In this document: positions 19,381-31,215 of the stretch, piece by piece
How positions within the stretch are numbered: position 1 is the first letter of the stretch
Layout of the letters: every line of letters begins with the position of its first letter
Source: Chara braunii
Taxonomy: Eukaryota > Streptophyta > Charophyceae > Charales > Characeae
DNA: 42,705 bases
Direction of reading: 5' to 3'
Assembly: GCA_003427395.1 (NCBI GenBank)
Contig: BFEA01000347.1
Span: 1,438,612-1,481,316 of the forward strand
Program-made: the position numbers and the translations under genes
Notes under the pieces: model-generated
Seen by the model: only the letters and a program-made list of their open reading frames with translations
Databases searched by the model: none
What the model was told of the DNA's origin: nothing

Positions 19381-21016
19381 TAACTTTTTTTTTCTTTTCT
19401 TTTTGGCATTCAGATTTCACACAACTTCACAGGCTATTTGTGTGTAGGTGATGCTGGTCTTCAACGGCACAGCCAGCATCACATCTCGCATAAAAACGAG
19501 CGGTCAGTTCGACGATGATATCTCAGGGCCACCACATTTCACCCCAACAAAAAGAAGAAGAAGAAGAAGAAACAAGTGTCAAAAGGAAATGTCGAGCATC
19601 ATGGTCAGTGATAGTAGTAATGAAAATGGAACAGTATATAATAACATCCAGTGCAGCGAATCTGGCCTATCCTCTCTTCTAAACATAAGATTAAAAAGAC
19701 AATAAAACATGGACTGTTATAAGTCTAGTTTTAAGTTATAACTGTGCATATATAAGTTATAACTCCGCTGCTCACATGTGGCCGAGAACTCCTGCGCTAC
19801 GGGAAACTGGGCCACGATTTCCAGTTCTTTACTGGCTCCGCTTCACTTGCTTTTTTATTCGGCATTTTTGGCCACTTTTTTTATTTTTAATCTTTTATAC
19901 TTTCATCGCAAGTTGCTTCACATTTTCATTTCCTATACAGTGTTCCTATCCGACCAACCATTGAGCCCTTCATCGTACTCTGCACTAAACTACAGGTAGG
20001 TACACCCAAGCGGCCCAAGCCTATTTTTTCCCTGACACTCAGGTGTCATCGCCCTGGAGCTTCAGAGGATCAGGCAGAATCCGGCTGACAGGTGTCAACG
20101 GTATCCACCACATCCGAGCCAGGAGTCCTTCGACAGGCAATTTTTTTTCCTGATTTTCGCAATTCTTTTGCCTTAGGTTGAGTCAGGCCTATCTTGTGGC
20201 AGCCGCTGCCCAACATCTGTAATCCGTTCCCTCTCTGTTCAGCCCCAGACGATGAGAGGCATTGAGAGCTAAAAATCACCGAAATGAGGACCCTCAAATT
20301 CCAATTTCGTCTCCCCCAGGCTTTCCGTCTCAGGTAGGCCAGACCTGACCGCAGGCAAGCATTAACCAGCACAGCCCAGGCACAGTGTCGGCCAGCACTG
20401 GCAGTTTACCCCTTCTACCCAATTCTGTGGCGTTCCCAGTGGAGGCTGTGCTTTACAGCGCAGCAACACTTTAGATTCAACAGCATATGCCCCACAGCAC
20501 TGGTGGCCATCATGACATTGCGAAAAGAAAGAAAAAGTAAAAGAAAAAACAAAAAAGGTCCCACATCACAGGTGGTTCAAGCTGGAGCATGTCGCCGCAG
20601 ATTCCCTACTGAGACAAATAAACAACCAGAAACTGTATTACAGATATGGGGGGCTCAGTTTTGATGGCAGGTGTCAGTCACCCTGCATGTTTTTCTCACA
20701 AAATATGGTGGTGGGAGGTTGTTCCCCAAATATATGCATTAGTTCAGCCGCTCACAGTCGGTCTTTATCTGCTTCAGTTGACGACGCTTCCGAAAGACAA
20801 ACATTTGCTCAAAGCAACTTGCACACCATATTTTTGACTCATCGTGTAGAGACCTCCATTCACAAGGTCTATGGATAGCTTGTCAAGAAAGAGGACAGCA
20901 GCAGTGCGAATGACGTGGATGGCCACAGCGTAGTAACACAGCAGTCGGCCCAACGACTGCCATCAACCACGCCAGCAGACCAACCGTGACAAACTGCATG
21001 CTTCTACTACTCTCCG
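19381..21016. other. Unassigned DNA
   Basis: Contains a short (AAG)n run near 19551-19572. No gene recognised. Confidence 0.4.
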
Positions 21017-21092
21017 GGGACTGATGGCCCAGCCGTCAATATGATCAGTTCCTCACATGGTCTTGCCCCTGGCCATCGGTTCAATTGCAGGA
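21017..21092 (+). mobile_element. tRNA-like head, possible SINE
   Basis: TGGCCCAGCCGTCAA resembles an A box and CGGTTCAATTGC a B box 54 bp downstream, close to the spacing in a tRNA gene. The arms do not form a clean cloverleaf. Different sequence from family S1. Confidence 0.35.
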
Positions 21093-22222
21093 AGCATCCC
21101 CATATTGCATTCCAGAATGCCAAGCATGCGGGCCCTTCATATACGGCCTGCAGCACGCTAGGGACAGAATGATATACTGTCAGGCCTACAATGTTTCCTT
21201 ATCTGCAACTTTCTTTACTTTCGCCAACAACGACTTTTCGCTGCATCAACACCTGTCACTAGTTTTTTTTTCTCAAAAGGCAACTTTTGGTCATGTTTGC
21301 GCCTTTTGTCCCTATTTTTGCCAAAGGCACCTTTTCGCCTTGTTGGTCTCTACGACCACACTGAACCGCCACACGACATCTGACATTCCTAGAACAGACA
21401 GATTCGTGCAGTCAGAGCTTTCTCCACTTTCAGTGGCAGGGGAAGTTACCTTGTCCTGTTCGAATTCCCTCTGCCCTTTGCATTCGTCCCATCCCATGTG
21501 AGGATAAGGTAAAAAGATGGACAGTAATAACTACTACACATCTAAAGTCACGGCAATTAAGGACAAAATTTGCTGAAGATAATTCGCAAGATACTAAACA
21601 GCTGCTTGTACCAAGATGTTTCTAAAGAATTCAAACGATAATGCAGTCAGATGCATCCAGGGAAGTCCTTGTGTGAGTAAGCTCTACGCTCCAGGCAGGC
21701 CATTTTCATGCACATACTGCTCAAGATCTACGAACTCAGGCAGCCGCCTGGATGACGCAGGTACAGCATAGAACATGTTTTGAAAAAATAACTACCCTGT
21801 GTTCAACAACTTAAACTGCAATAACAAAAAGGTCAGCAGTCCATCCCTAAATTTAAACTGGAGTCCGGTACCAAGAAAAAAGAAGGATGTGTATACCCCT
21901 TACCACCTAGGCAGACCGGTTGGAGATCTGGGTCCCTGGAGCTAGTCTGGATTCACCGGCCAGACAAACTTGTCCAGATTCAGCGGGGCCAGATGGATAG
22001 AGTCGTGCAAAAACATGTCCAGACAACAGGCCCCATACAGTAATCCACCACACTCCAAGATCGCCGGTCCACCAAGTTACAAGTACCAGCCAACAATCTA
22101 AGATCTCAGAAAAGCAAAACAGGGCCTTCGATCAACAGCCCCTTTTCGATTTCATCGGAGTTTACCACCACGTGTATTTTCCAAGATTTTGACACATTCC
22201 AAATGTGCCTTGGGGCCTGCAG
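21093..22222. other. Unassigned DNA
   Basis: A 138-codon frame from 21085 has no domain or repeat support and is not called. AT-rich from 21500 on. Nothing else seen. Confidence 0.4.
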
Positions 22223-22366
22223 CTTCGATGTGCCACCAGCGCTTCCTCCTCATCAGTCTCTGCCCTTGCATCTGCCCCTTCCTCCTCATCAGTCTCCATT
22301 GGGTGTGCAGGTGAAAGCAAGGTTCTTCGATGTGCCACCAGTACTTCCTCCCCACCAGTCTCTACA
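22223..22366 (+). repeat. Two-copy direct repeat, 102-bp period
   Basis: CTTCGATGTGCCACCAG followed by CTTCCTCC and CAGTCTCT occurs at 22223 and 22325. A short GCACGTACGATGCA doublet follows at about 22400 and 22443. Confidence 0.75.
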
Positions 22367-23087
22367 ATACATGCAAGTGCACGCCGTGCACGCAATTGCG
22401 CACGTACGATGCACAAGCGCACGTGGATCCATGCGACGCATGGGCACGTACGATGCATGAGCACGAAAAAAAATAATAATAAGATGGGAAAGTAGCATCG
22501 CCACCTAACGGTCAAGACTGATGTCCCAGAGACCTATTTGAGGCAACTTCTGAGCCTAGGCCATTTCTGGTGTTCCACAGGATCTCTTCCTTCGGTACTA
22601 CCCCCTTCTGCATCTACGAAAACAGCAACAACAACAAAAAAAAAAAAAAACAGAAATTGTTCTTGGTGCGACGCACTGGCAGGTTCCGCGTGATGGGCGT
22701 GGTGCACCGCCTCGCACGGACATGCAGCTCGTGCGGTTGCACGTATGGTCTCTGCCCGTCCATCCTTGCAAGGGAGGGGAGGCGCACCTTCCCCTCCCTT
22801 CCTCTGCTTCGTGCTGTTCAGCAAAGATGGATGTCATCGTGGACTACCCTCACCGAGCACAACGACAGATGTGCATTCATTGTTGGGATTGTCGTCATAC
22901 CATCGTAAACTTGCCCTCGCTTCCTCTGTTGATGCCCATCCTTCGAGCAGATTAACCAGCAAGAACCTTGCTTTCGCCTGGACATCAGATTGAGAAAAGG
23001 CCTTTCAAGTCTCTAAAGCAAACTCTGGCAAGCCATCCTCTCCTTCATACCCCTTCCTTTCCTCATCCACACCAATGTGTGCCAGCC
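22367..23087. other. Unassigned DNA
   Basis: Poly-A run near 22636-22650; nothing else recognised. Confidence 0.4.
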
Positions 23088-23222
23088 AGTATGGCATTAA
23101 TGCTGTCCTTCAGCCATGCCGTCCAAACGCATATCAGCATCGACGTCTTTGTGCCAGTATCGCATTAATGCCATCCTTCAACCAGCCGTCCAAACGCATA
23201 TCAGCATCAACGTCTTTGTCCA
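23088..23222 (+). repeat. Tandem duplication, 68-bp unit
   Basis: AGTATSGCATTAATG opens each copy (23088 and 23156), and CCGTCCAAACGCATATCAGC is identical in both. Confidence 0.9.
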
Positions 23223-23477
23223 AAGTCTTTGTGCTTCATGAGGTTTTGTGGTACTGGCAGTGTTGGCTTCTTTGGAGGCATTTCAAAGTCTACTCCGACC
23301 ATCAAAATTAGCAGTGGCTGAAAAAACAGCCAAAACTGTATTACAAATGGATCAAAGAGATTGACACCCTTTGGGCTTTGACCTCCAATGTAAGGATTGA
23401 TGCTATAAGCATGTGGCTTATGGTTTGTCGGGTAGACCCAACTGGTTGTGTGCATTAAGCCCCCAGTCCGTTTCCTA

Positions 23478-23581
23478 CCGTCTTCCCCCGAACATAACGC
23501 GCCCTGAAAATGAACGTATGCAAGGCATGTTTCCGGCCCGATACAGTCAAATGAGGGTACCTTGTGTTCGGGGGAAGACGG
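23478..23581. mobile_element. Hairpin MITE, family M1, copy 3
   Basis: 104 bp with perfect 17-bp ends, CCGTCTTCCCCCGAACA and its reverse complement, flanked on both sides by TA (23476-23477 and 23582-23583). Inner arms pair only loosely. The empty site would read TTTCCTAGCTATT. Confidence 0.85.
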
Positions 23582-23910
23582 TAGCTATTTCGTTCCTGCG
23601 AGGTGGTTAGCCTGCCGCCTAACAGGGGCTCGGCCTGCCAGACCAAAATGGATGGCTGCCCAAGGCCAAAAGAATCTGCAACGGTTTTGTTTTAACTCAA
23701 ACTCAAATTGAATAGTGCTGCTAAGGTTTTTTTTTTTTTTTTTTTTGGCATGCAGCAGCCTGGGTCAGGAAAATGAGGATCAGAGGGACTGGTGTTTTAA
23801 CTACTTCAGGCATTTCGAGGATTTATCTCCTTCCATTGAACCAGCTGTCAAAGATCCAATTCTTGCGCCTATCTTCGCCCAAAGTCAGGGAGATCCAAAT
23901 TTCACACTGC
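23582..23910. other. Unassigned DNA
   Basis: Poly-T run of about 22 near 23726-23747. Nothing recognised. Confidence 0.4.
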
Positions 23911-24082
23911 TTAAACCACCAGTACACTGCCATACATCGGTTGCAGGCCCTCACTGCAACTTTCGGAGGCTGGAAACAAAGGCCATTGATGAAATTTATC
24001 AACGGCAGCGCACCCCCGAAAGTTGTGGTTGAGGGGACAAGTTCATTTCCTGCTAGGCTGGGGCCGTGTAGTGGCGGTTTAA
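23911..24082. mobile_element. Candidate MITE with TTAA-type ends
   Basis: 172 bp with ends TTAAACCACCAGTACAC and the reverse complement of GTGTAGTGGCGGTTTAA, matching at 18 of the first 21 positions. An inner pair, CAACTTTCGG and CCGAAAGTTG, gives a second stem. The TTAA at each end could be target duplication. The same end motif occurs at 18964, 32178 and 32343. Confidence 0.55.
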
Positions 24083-25079
24083 TGCACTCCTCTATTTGTG
24101 ATCACTTAAATGTGATTCTGAACCCATCCAAGCCAGAATACTGGCCGAAATTCATGATCATCCCGATGGTAATTTTGAGTTTTTCAAACCGTACGGAAGT
24201 TCGTTACAACACTTTTTACTTGGCTGGCATGAAAGCAACTGCCCACAAAAATGTTGAAAGCTGTGAAGGCCGTCAGAAGATCAAAACTCACCAATAGAAC
24301 CCCCTCGCCTGCTTCAAACCCTTCCCGTCCCTGATGGTTCCGAACAGTTAAGAGTCTCTGAAGCTTTGTGTTTTCCTGAGATTCGTGTGTCGGAGCATGT
24401 TTTCTTTTTCCACTTGCCTTTGAATGATTGCATTGCTGTCTGATATCTACCAAGTCTATTGCTTTTGTCTCTGTGTTAACTCCCTGTCCATGCTGTGGTC
24501 CCGTGTCTAGGGAAGGGTGGATCTGTAAATAGTCATAGGTACAGTGGCAAGACGGAAATGCTTAAGCGTAGATAGAAAAATCAGCCTAGGACGGATTCTC
24601 GAGCGACTCGGATTTGCCTGGAGTTCTAGGATGGCAGCAGGTCTGACGATGGTACCAGGCTGAATATAGGCTAGGTTTCGATCAGGGTGCCAAAGGGTCC
24701 GAGGGTACTGATGTCCCCATCAAAAAAGGCCCACCAAAAACGGAGGCCCCAATAGGCCTAGTAGCAACCAGGCTCAGGAGCACTCATGTTGACGCACCTC
24801 GCCACTGTTAACAAGAGTCCGGCGGATATATCAGAATAGACTGGCGGTTCACCTGCCACTACACCTGACAGTCATACTGCTGCTCCCCCAAGAGAGAAAA
24901 GTGCACTACAGAGCTGGAGGAGACAGTGAAGGAGAAGTCCACCATGGCTATGGGGGTGAAGGGGGAGAAAGAACCAGAGCAGGGTTGGCTATGGTAGAAT
25001 GATGGTGACCTCACACCAGGGTATGGGTGACCTCTTTAGGTGAAGAAGAGGGGGAGGGGAGGAAGGGAGAACCCACATG
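24083..25079. other. Unassigned DNA
   Basis: No element recognised up to about 24880; then purine-rich sequence that may be the outer part of the dispersed repeat starting at 25080. Confidence 0.35.
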
Positions 25080-26160
25080 AAAGCTTACCTTTCGCTATGG
25101 TAGACTGTCATCTTCATTCCTATGGTTGGTGATACATCAAGTAGACCCTTATAGTTTTCCAGCTGAACAAGGACTTCATCAGAGAGTGAGGCATGGAGAC
25201 CAAACGGCCGAGCGAGAGTAGTAGGTGGCATGACATCCTTTGTGCATACCACTTGAGTACCAGGATGGTCTCAAGAAGTTAGTAGTACTACCGAAGGGGA
25301 GAGAGGAAGTACAATACATTTTGCAGGGACTCAGATTGGCTTACTCACTCGGAGGGACATCGCTCTTAACGGGCGGTAGCGTAATGACCTGCAAAATCAC
25401 AGACCGAGAACTCTGCTGATGTCTGAGTTTTGCCGCTGGAATGTGTCCCATGCTGAGATTCCCGCTTTCTGCTGAGCTTTCAGTCTGTGTGTGTGCGTGC
25501 TTGCTGGTTCCCGTGTGCCTGTCTGAGTGCATGATTGCTTGAGTGTGTGTGCGACCCGCCAGGGTACTTGTATGTTTGGGAGGCCCCCGGGCCTGGCACT
25601 CAGCCGTGGCTGTGCTTCTGTGGGGTTGAAGCAGGGACTTAGCGGTAGGCTAGGCCCCAGGCCCGTGTAGGCCTGCGTAAGTTAGAAAACGCTTGAGTAG
25701 CGGTAGGTAGGCAGAAAAGGACAAAACGTTAGTACCTTAAGAGGCCGAGTGAATGTCAGAAGTCCCGTAGGCCTAGAGGTCTACGAGTACCAGTCCAGTA
25801 GTCTGAGTCCAGGGGCGAGTGATGTTTCTCACTGGAAGGAGGAAGGTGCCGGATACTTGGGAGGCCAAGCGGCCTGGAAAGTCACTGCCCAAGAGGCAAG
25901 CGTATATCTTGGGATAGCACTCGTTGCTCTCGCTCATTTTGCGGTGCGCAAGTTTGGCATCATACTGCTGGAGAGAGTGGTAGCCAAGACCAGCGCTGGG
26001 GGAGAAAGGAGACCTGGCGGACCAGCTCAGGTAGGAGGAGGAGGAAGAAGATGGGCTGGAAGGAGAGTGAAAGGGTAATTACAGGAGGAGGAGGAAGAAG
26101 GTGGGCTAGAAGGAGAGTGAAAGGGTACTTACCTGGCTATGTCATGTACCGCTGGCAGTA
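25080..26160 (-). repeat. Dispersed repeat D1, copy 1
   Basis: Read on the minus strand it matches 32590-33400 on the plus strand in order. Shared points are CATAGCCAGGTAAGTACCC (26123-26141, identical 19 bases), CTTCCTCCTCCTCCT, CCAAACTTGC, GTGACTTTCCAGGCCG-like text, and a block with GCTCAGCAGAAAGCGGGAA (about 25460). The GTAAGT inside the identical 19-mer follows CAG, as at a splice donor. No protein was recognised and the ends are not fixed. Confidence 0.6.
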
Positions 26161-26283
26161 AGGAGGAGATTCGGACATTGGTTCTGGTTCAGTCAGTCGT
26201 TATTATTATTATTTATTGCATGAAGAGCTTTGGGTAGATAAGGAGGATGAAGTGAGTTGGCAAGTTGGAGTCCCTGCTGGTCA

Positions 26284-26314
<31 letters not shown>

Positions 26315-27036
26315 CTTCTTCTTCTTCTTCTTCTTCTTCCTTTCTTTCTTATTTCTTCTTCTTCCTTTGTATATTACTCTTTCTAAGTTCTTTCATTTCA
26401 TTCGCAATTGAACGGCATTGTCTTTCCTTGTGTTATTGCACTTTGGAATAGCCAGGATCATAACATTCTTCTTCTTCTTCTTCTTCTGCGTCTATCTTAC
26501 TCTCGTCTCTAGTTCTCTCTCATCACCTCCATCCTTGAGTTGTGAGTGCTGAATTCTGAATTTTGAGTTTTGTGTGATGCATGCGCTAGCCTCATAACAC
26601 TGCAATATACTTGCCTCCCTCGGAATGCAACTGGACATAAGAGTCCAGGTGCACGATCATTACAAAGAAATTTCCCTTCCCAGCTGCCTTCTGACATGCA
26701 CAAAGGCCATGTCGAGAGCCATACATGCACATAATGCACAGACTCAGCTAAGTCTTTCTGGAAATTCATCCTTTTTTCTGTTGGCACAAAGAATCCTGGT
26801 AGTCTTCCCGGATCCCATCATCCCCCGATCCACATGATTGCCAAAAGAGTGCTTCCCAGCCGCTGCACCAAACAGCACAGAAGAGTACCTTGCTGTCTTT
26901 CAGTGAAAATGGAACAAGTCCTCTACACCCTAATCAACAATTTCACAATTCAAACCGTGTCAAAACAATACTGTCGAGGATTTTCCTTTCGACAAGAAAC
27001 AAAATAATAAATAAGCCATCATGGGGTTGACAAATC
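26161..27036. other. Simple repeats and unassigned DNA
   Basis: An ATT run near 26199-26216, a (TTC)n run of about 18 units at 26284-26339, and a shorter one near 26467. The segment near 26170 (TTCGGACATT) and 26385 resembles 29350-29510, so it may be more of repeat D1. Confidence 0.5.
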
Positions 27037-27261
27037 GTGCGTTTCAAAAGCGTACCAACTTCGTTCTGCCGCAATGAAAACGACATCTGGGAGCTCTGGA
27101 AGTGTGCCAAATCATTCTGCAGCTGCCGCAATGACGTCAACGAAATCTGGAACGTCTGGAAGAGTGCCAGATCCCGGAATGAACATGCTGTCTTTCTGTG
27201 GTGGGTAAGAGATCTTCCTGGATTTGTCTGCCGATCACGTACAAAACTAAATTTGCATTAG
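27037..27261 (+). other. Short ORF with internal peptide repeat
   Basis: A 74-codon frame in which C-R-N-E-N-D-I-W-E-L-W-K-C-A-K-S is followed 19 codons later by C-R-N-D-V-N-E-I-W-N-V-W-K-S-A-R-S. The DNA units start at 27068 and 27125, and a third partial unit follows. The repeat stays in frame, which may be chance for a 57-60-bp unit. No known family. Confidence 0.25.
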
Positions 27262-27616
27262 TGAAGAAAAGACATTTTGCACAATCTTACTTCCTCCATT
27301 TCCATCGTCCAACCACATTCCCAAACAATCAACATATTTTCCCACCTCAGTTTTTCCTTCGACTCTTTCTCCCAGTTGAGCATTAAGACACCGCACCACG
27401 TTCTTTTTTACCGCCTTTTTCTGTGTTTCCCCCCCCCCCTTTTGTAAGTGTTTTTCTTCAACAGACGCGACATACGGCAACAGGAGAGTACCCCCTCAAG
27501 GGTGCTTTCTACGTTTTTCACACTCTTTCGCTCTCCGTTTCATTTTCTTTCCTTCCTCCCACACTTCCTGTCAGAATAAGTGGGTGGTTAAACTTATGGG
27601 GTAAGGAGAGCGGGGG
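27262..27616. other. Unassigned DNA before gap
   Basis: Pyrimidine-rich with a short C run near 27430. Nothing recognised. Confidence 0.4.
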
Positions 27617-27900
27617 NNNNNNNNNNNNNNNNNNNNNNNNNNNNNNNNNNNNNNNNNNNNNNNNNNNNNNNNNNNNNNNNNNNNNNNNNNNNNNNNNNNN
27701 NNNNNNNNNNNNNNNNNNNNNNNNNNNNNNNNNNNNNNNNNNNNNNNNNNNNNNNNNNNNNNNNNNNNNNNNNNNNNNNNNNNNNNNNNNNNNNNNNNNN
27801 NNNNNNNNNNNNNNNNNNNNNNNNNNNNNNNNNNNNNNNNNNNNNNNNNNNNNNNNNNNNNNNNNNNNNNNNNNNNNNNNNNNNNNNNNNNNNNNNNNNN
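27617..27900. other. Assembly gap (N run)
   Basis: 284 unknown bases. Confidence 1.
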
Positions 27901-28257
27901 TCAGCGGTGCAGAGTCAACTGACGGGGCACCGCAGCACCCGTGAAACCATCTCTCTCTCCTTCTCAAGTTCCTTTTCTTCTTCTTTTTTTTTTGGTTTGG
28001 TTTCCCCTTTCCTCGCTTCAAATTTTCCCTTCCTTCAAAAGCACTCTGTGTAGCACAAGGCATCAGTGGCACCAGTCTATACAGTTAGCATGCCACACAA
28101 TAGCAAAAGCATTACAGATATCAAATCCCAACCCAGGGCAGAGTACTACCCTTCATCCTACCCCGGAGTTAGGACGATGGGAAATTTTATTAGCGACCTG
28201 CCTACAAAAATATCATTGCAATGATTGACACAGTTACCAGACCGAAAAATCTGCAGT
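27901..28257. other. Unassigned DNA after gap
   Basis: Nothing recognised. Confidence 0.4.
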
Positions 28258-29470
28258 TTGCGGAGGAAGTCAATGCCTTTGAACTGTTTGCTGAGATTTC
28301 AGAGTCGGTCTGTTTTTGCTGTGTTTTCCGAGCTTGTGCCTGCTGATGACGTTTGTGTGTTGTAGTGCGTGCTTGTCTGAGTCAAAGTCTGTGTCCCTGA
28401 GCTAAGACTCTGGTCTGCGCTGTGTTTCAGTTTCGGACAGAGGTAGGCTAGCAGATAGATGTAGTTAGTTACAGGGACAGAACTAAAATTTGGCTTTAGA
28501 AGGACTTAGTGGGAGGCCCGGGGTGGAAGTAGAATTTGCTAGGCATCCAGTAAGGATTTTCCAGCAAGTCCGAGGCGACCTGGAGTTTGGTAGGGTGGCA
28601 AGTAGGTAATGATCGTGCCAGGATGGCATATGTTCATGTTTAGGTTTACATAAAGGGTCTGTAGGTAAGATTAGAAGTTAGAACCAGTAGGGCACACATT
28701 GGGGCTCAGAACACCCTCGAGTGTATATCCTTTGGTGCAATGAGCGGGCCACGTCATCAGGTCACGTTCAGGTCGGGATACAGAGTCTGTAGTTTAGATT
28801 ACAACCAGTAGGGCACAGATAAGAGGCTCCGAACGCCATCATATACACCATTTGGTGCAATGGGTGGTCCACGTGCTGCAGCTGCGCTGAGAGGGAGGGT
28901 GAAGGCAGAGCTCCTGGATGAGCAAGGAGTTGAGGGTGATAGCCATGGAAGAGAGGACGGTGAGTTGGCAAACTTATGGAGGGAGTAGTATTAGATGCCC
29001 TCGCTGGGCCATGAAGAGAGGAAGAAGACAATAGAAGGTGAGAAGAGGGAGATGAATGAGGGAACCATGAGGAGTTACCTTTGCATACAGTAGACCTTCA
29101 TCTTCACTTACCTGGATAGCACTGCATCATGAAGGCCCCTGTTGGGGTACCAGCTGGACTTGGGCTGCATCCGTGAGGCAGGCATGGCGGTAGGAGAAGG
29201 GAGAGGCACAGTAGTAGCTGCATTGACCTCTGCTCATCGACAGATGAAGAGGACACCGGTCATCGCTTCAAGTGCTCCTCGGAGGGGAGAGAACAGGAAG
29301 AGAGGGCCAAGGCAGAGTTCTTTCAACAGTGGTAGTAAAGGGGATCTTTCGGACATTAATTCGTGTTCATTCATTGATATCATATTTCATAATAAAACAG
29401 TACTAGTAGGGAGGTGGAGAGAAGAGGGGAGGGGAGATCTTATGTGTTCTTCTTCTTTTTTTCATTCTCT
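28258..29470 (-). repeat. Dispersed repeat D1, degraded copy
   Basis: Pieces match copy 1 in the same order. The block around 28290-28400 matches 25420-25550, ACCTTTGCATACAGTAGACC at about 29076 matches ACCTTTCGCTATGGTAGACT at 25088, and TTCGGACATT near 29348 matches 26172. Large parts are missing or too diverged to align by eye. Confidence 0.4.
28637..28861 (+). repeat. Two-copy duplication, ~120 bp
   Basis: ACCAGTAGGGCACA at 28683 and 28804, and TTTGGTGCAATG at 28731 and 28851, keep the same order and spacing. Confidence 0.85.
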
Positions 29471-29537
29471 TTCTCTTCTTTATTCATTCCATTTCCCTCT
29501 TGAATTGCAATGAACGCCGTACTCTCAAAGTCGAGGT

Positions 29538-29864
29538 TTGCATCAAGAATTGGCCAGTGTAATGAACCCATCTTCAGAAGCTCACGATAAAATCTCACAT
29601 GACCTCACCAGGCTCAACTCAATGACAGCAGACAAATTGAGACAGCAATGCATGACAAGATTGTGTGAAGATGAGGTCAACTCAATGACAGCAGACAAAT
29701 TGAGACAGGAATGCATGACAAGACTGTGTGAAGACGAGGAGCAAAAGCAAAGAGTGTTTGAATCGCTTCTCCCTCTTCGTCCGCGGGATTGCTTCTCGCC
29801 ATCCCAACGTATCTACTGGCTTCGATCTCCCCACTCTTTCACCACCAGTCTAACGAGAAAGTAA
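29538..29864 (+). CDS. Small ORF with 21-residue in-frame repeat
   Basis: The 108-codon frame has N-S-M-T-A-D-K-L-R-Q-Q-C-M-T-R-L-C-E-D-E directly repeated with single changes (units start at 29614 and 29677; 63 bp, exactly 21 codons). The repeat is Lys/Arg/Glu-rich and looks more protein-like than anything nearby. The text after it (F-E-S-L-L-P-L-R-P-R-D) is less convincing. It could be an exon or a captured exon inside repeat D1. No homologue recognised. Confidence 0.3.
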   Translation: MHQELASVMNPSSEAHDKISHDLTRLNSMTADKLRQQCMTRLCEDEVNSMTADKLRQECMTRLCEDEEQKQRVFESLLPLRPRDCFSPSQRIYWLRSPHSFTTSLTRK

Positions 29865-30223
29865 ATACAACCATCAGAAAAGCTCAACAGATATTACTTA
29901 GAATATCCATTCACTTAACTCCTAGACACAATGTCACCGGCAAGGTCAATTGCTCTACTGAGCTGGCCTATGCCAAGCTGGCGCAACAATGCTGGATCTT
30001 GGGAGGACAATGTCTATCCTCTGGAGCAGCATGAAATTTCCTTCTTCAATCACGATGCCAGTGCCACCCAGAAGGCATAGTGACATTGCATCTCATCCCT
30101 TGACCTCGCTAACACCAGTGCTTCACTCACTCTCCACACATAGCAAAGCAGCAACAGAATGGACTTCACGACATCTTGGAAGATGAACAGCGGCCTCCCT
30201 CCTTTGGGAGTCTTCTCCTTCAG
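29865..30223. other. Unassigned DNA
   Basis: On the minus strand at about 29945-29975, GGCCAGCTCAGTAGAGCAA looks like a tRNA A-box region. The expected B box downstream is too degraded to accept. Confidence 0.3.
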
Positions 30224-30571
30224 GCAGCTATGGCCACCAGCCAACAAGTAAGCTTCGTCCTCCTACAACTTGCCAATCCCTCTTCAATAGTTACCTCCTC
30301 TTTCCAGCCTGCACCGCAGACCCTCCTCTGTATGGTGCCCGACAAGCTCTACTCCGCACCACCACCTCTCAGCCTGGGATGAAGAGTGACGAGCACATGC
30401 AACCACTGGGCTCCTCTGCCGCAGCTGAGGCGGAACACCCCAGGTAAGCACTCTCCAGGTAAACTTCCTCTTCCCCCAAGCACTGGACTCCACCTCTCAG
30501 TCGGGGATGAAGAATGACGAGCACATGCAACAGCTGATCTCCTCTCCCGCAGATATGGCTGAACACGGCAG
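30224..30571 (+). other. Three short exon-like segments, two duplicated
   Basis: Segments 30224-30247 (24 nt), 30425-30443 (19 nt) and 30553-30571 (19 nt) each follow a pyrimidine tract ending in CAG and are each followed by GTAAGC. The last two belong to a 128-bp duplication (30362 and 30490) that keeps both splice-like borders while the 19-nt inner sequences differ at several sites. Whether they are spliced is unknown; a 19-nt exon would shift frame. Confidence 0.3.
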
Positions 30572-30600
30572 GTAAGCTTCCTCTTCTCCCAAGTCTTGGA
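30362..30600 (+). repeat. Two-copy duplication, 128-bp period
   Basis: CCACCTCTCAG, GACGAGCACATGCAAC and CAGGTAAGC recur at exactly 128 bp. Confidence 0.9.
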
Positions 30601-31215
30601 CTACCTCATATCTCCCCTCTTCACTCACTTTCATCAACGGTGCATCAGCACCTGCTACCGGATACGAATACCGAGATCTCTCACTCACACTACCTATGGC
30701 AGCCCCTCTCTCCTACTGCCATTTTTATAGTGCTGACTCGACCTGGCCTGCCTCCTCGGATGGCCGAGTTTGGTGTTTGTGGAGTCTTGGAGATGTGACT
30801 GTTTTGGCCAGCCCTGAACAATCCTCAAAATCCTGAAAACTGAGAAGAGCCACAACACACTTCTGCCTTGGGGTATAAGGCCCTTTCGATCCATTTTTTT
30901 ACTCTTTTTCTTTTTTTTTGCTGTTGGTTTATTTGGTGGCCACTCTATGGACTGGTGACAAGTCTGGCTTACAACTTAAAAAGTGTGGGACATTTGTTAT
31001 AATGTCCATGAAAAAACCCTGAAAATTTAGGGCTCTGTTTTAACAGCTTCTCCCAGGAATTTGTTGCAGCCAGTGTACGCCTGGACCCAATGAGCCCTGA
31101 AAGCTTCCAGAAACCGACCTCCGCCTTTAGATTGCGTGTGATATGGGGCCGTGGTTGACTTCTGAGAGCTCTTTGAGCTCTGGAGCCGGAGTGGACCTGA
31201 CTGCCGATTTTCTGA
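30601..31215. other. Unassigned DNA
   Basis: T-rich near 30895-30920; nothing recognised. Confidence 0.4.

Noticed and set aside
21085-21501. 138-codon open frame
   Set aside because: Starts inside a tRNA-like head and has no domain, repeat or compositional support.
29945-29975. Minus-strand tRNA-like A box
   Set aside because: The A-box region is good (GGCCAGCTCAGTAGAGCAA), but the B-box position reads GAGTTAAGTGAATGG, too degraded to call.
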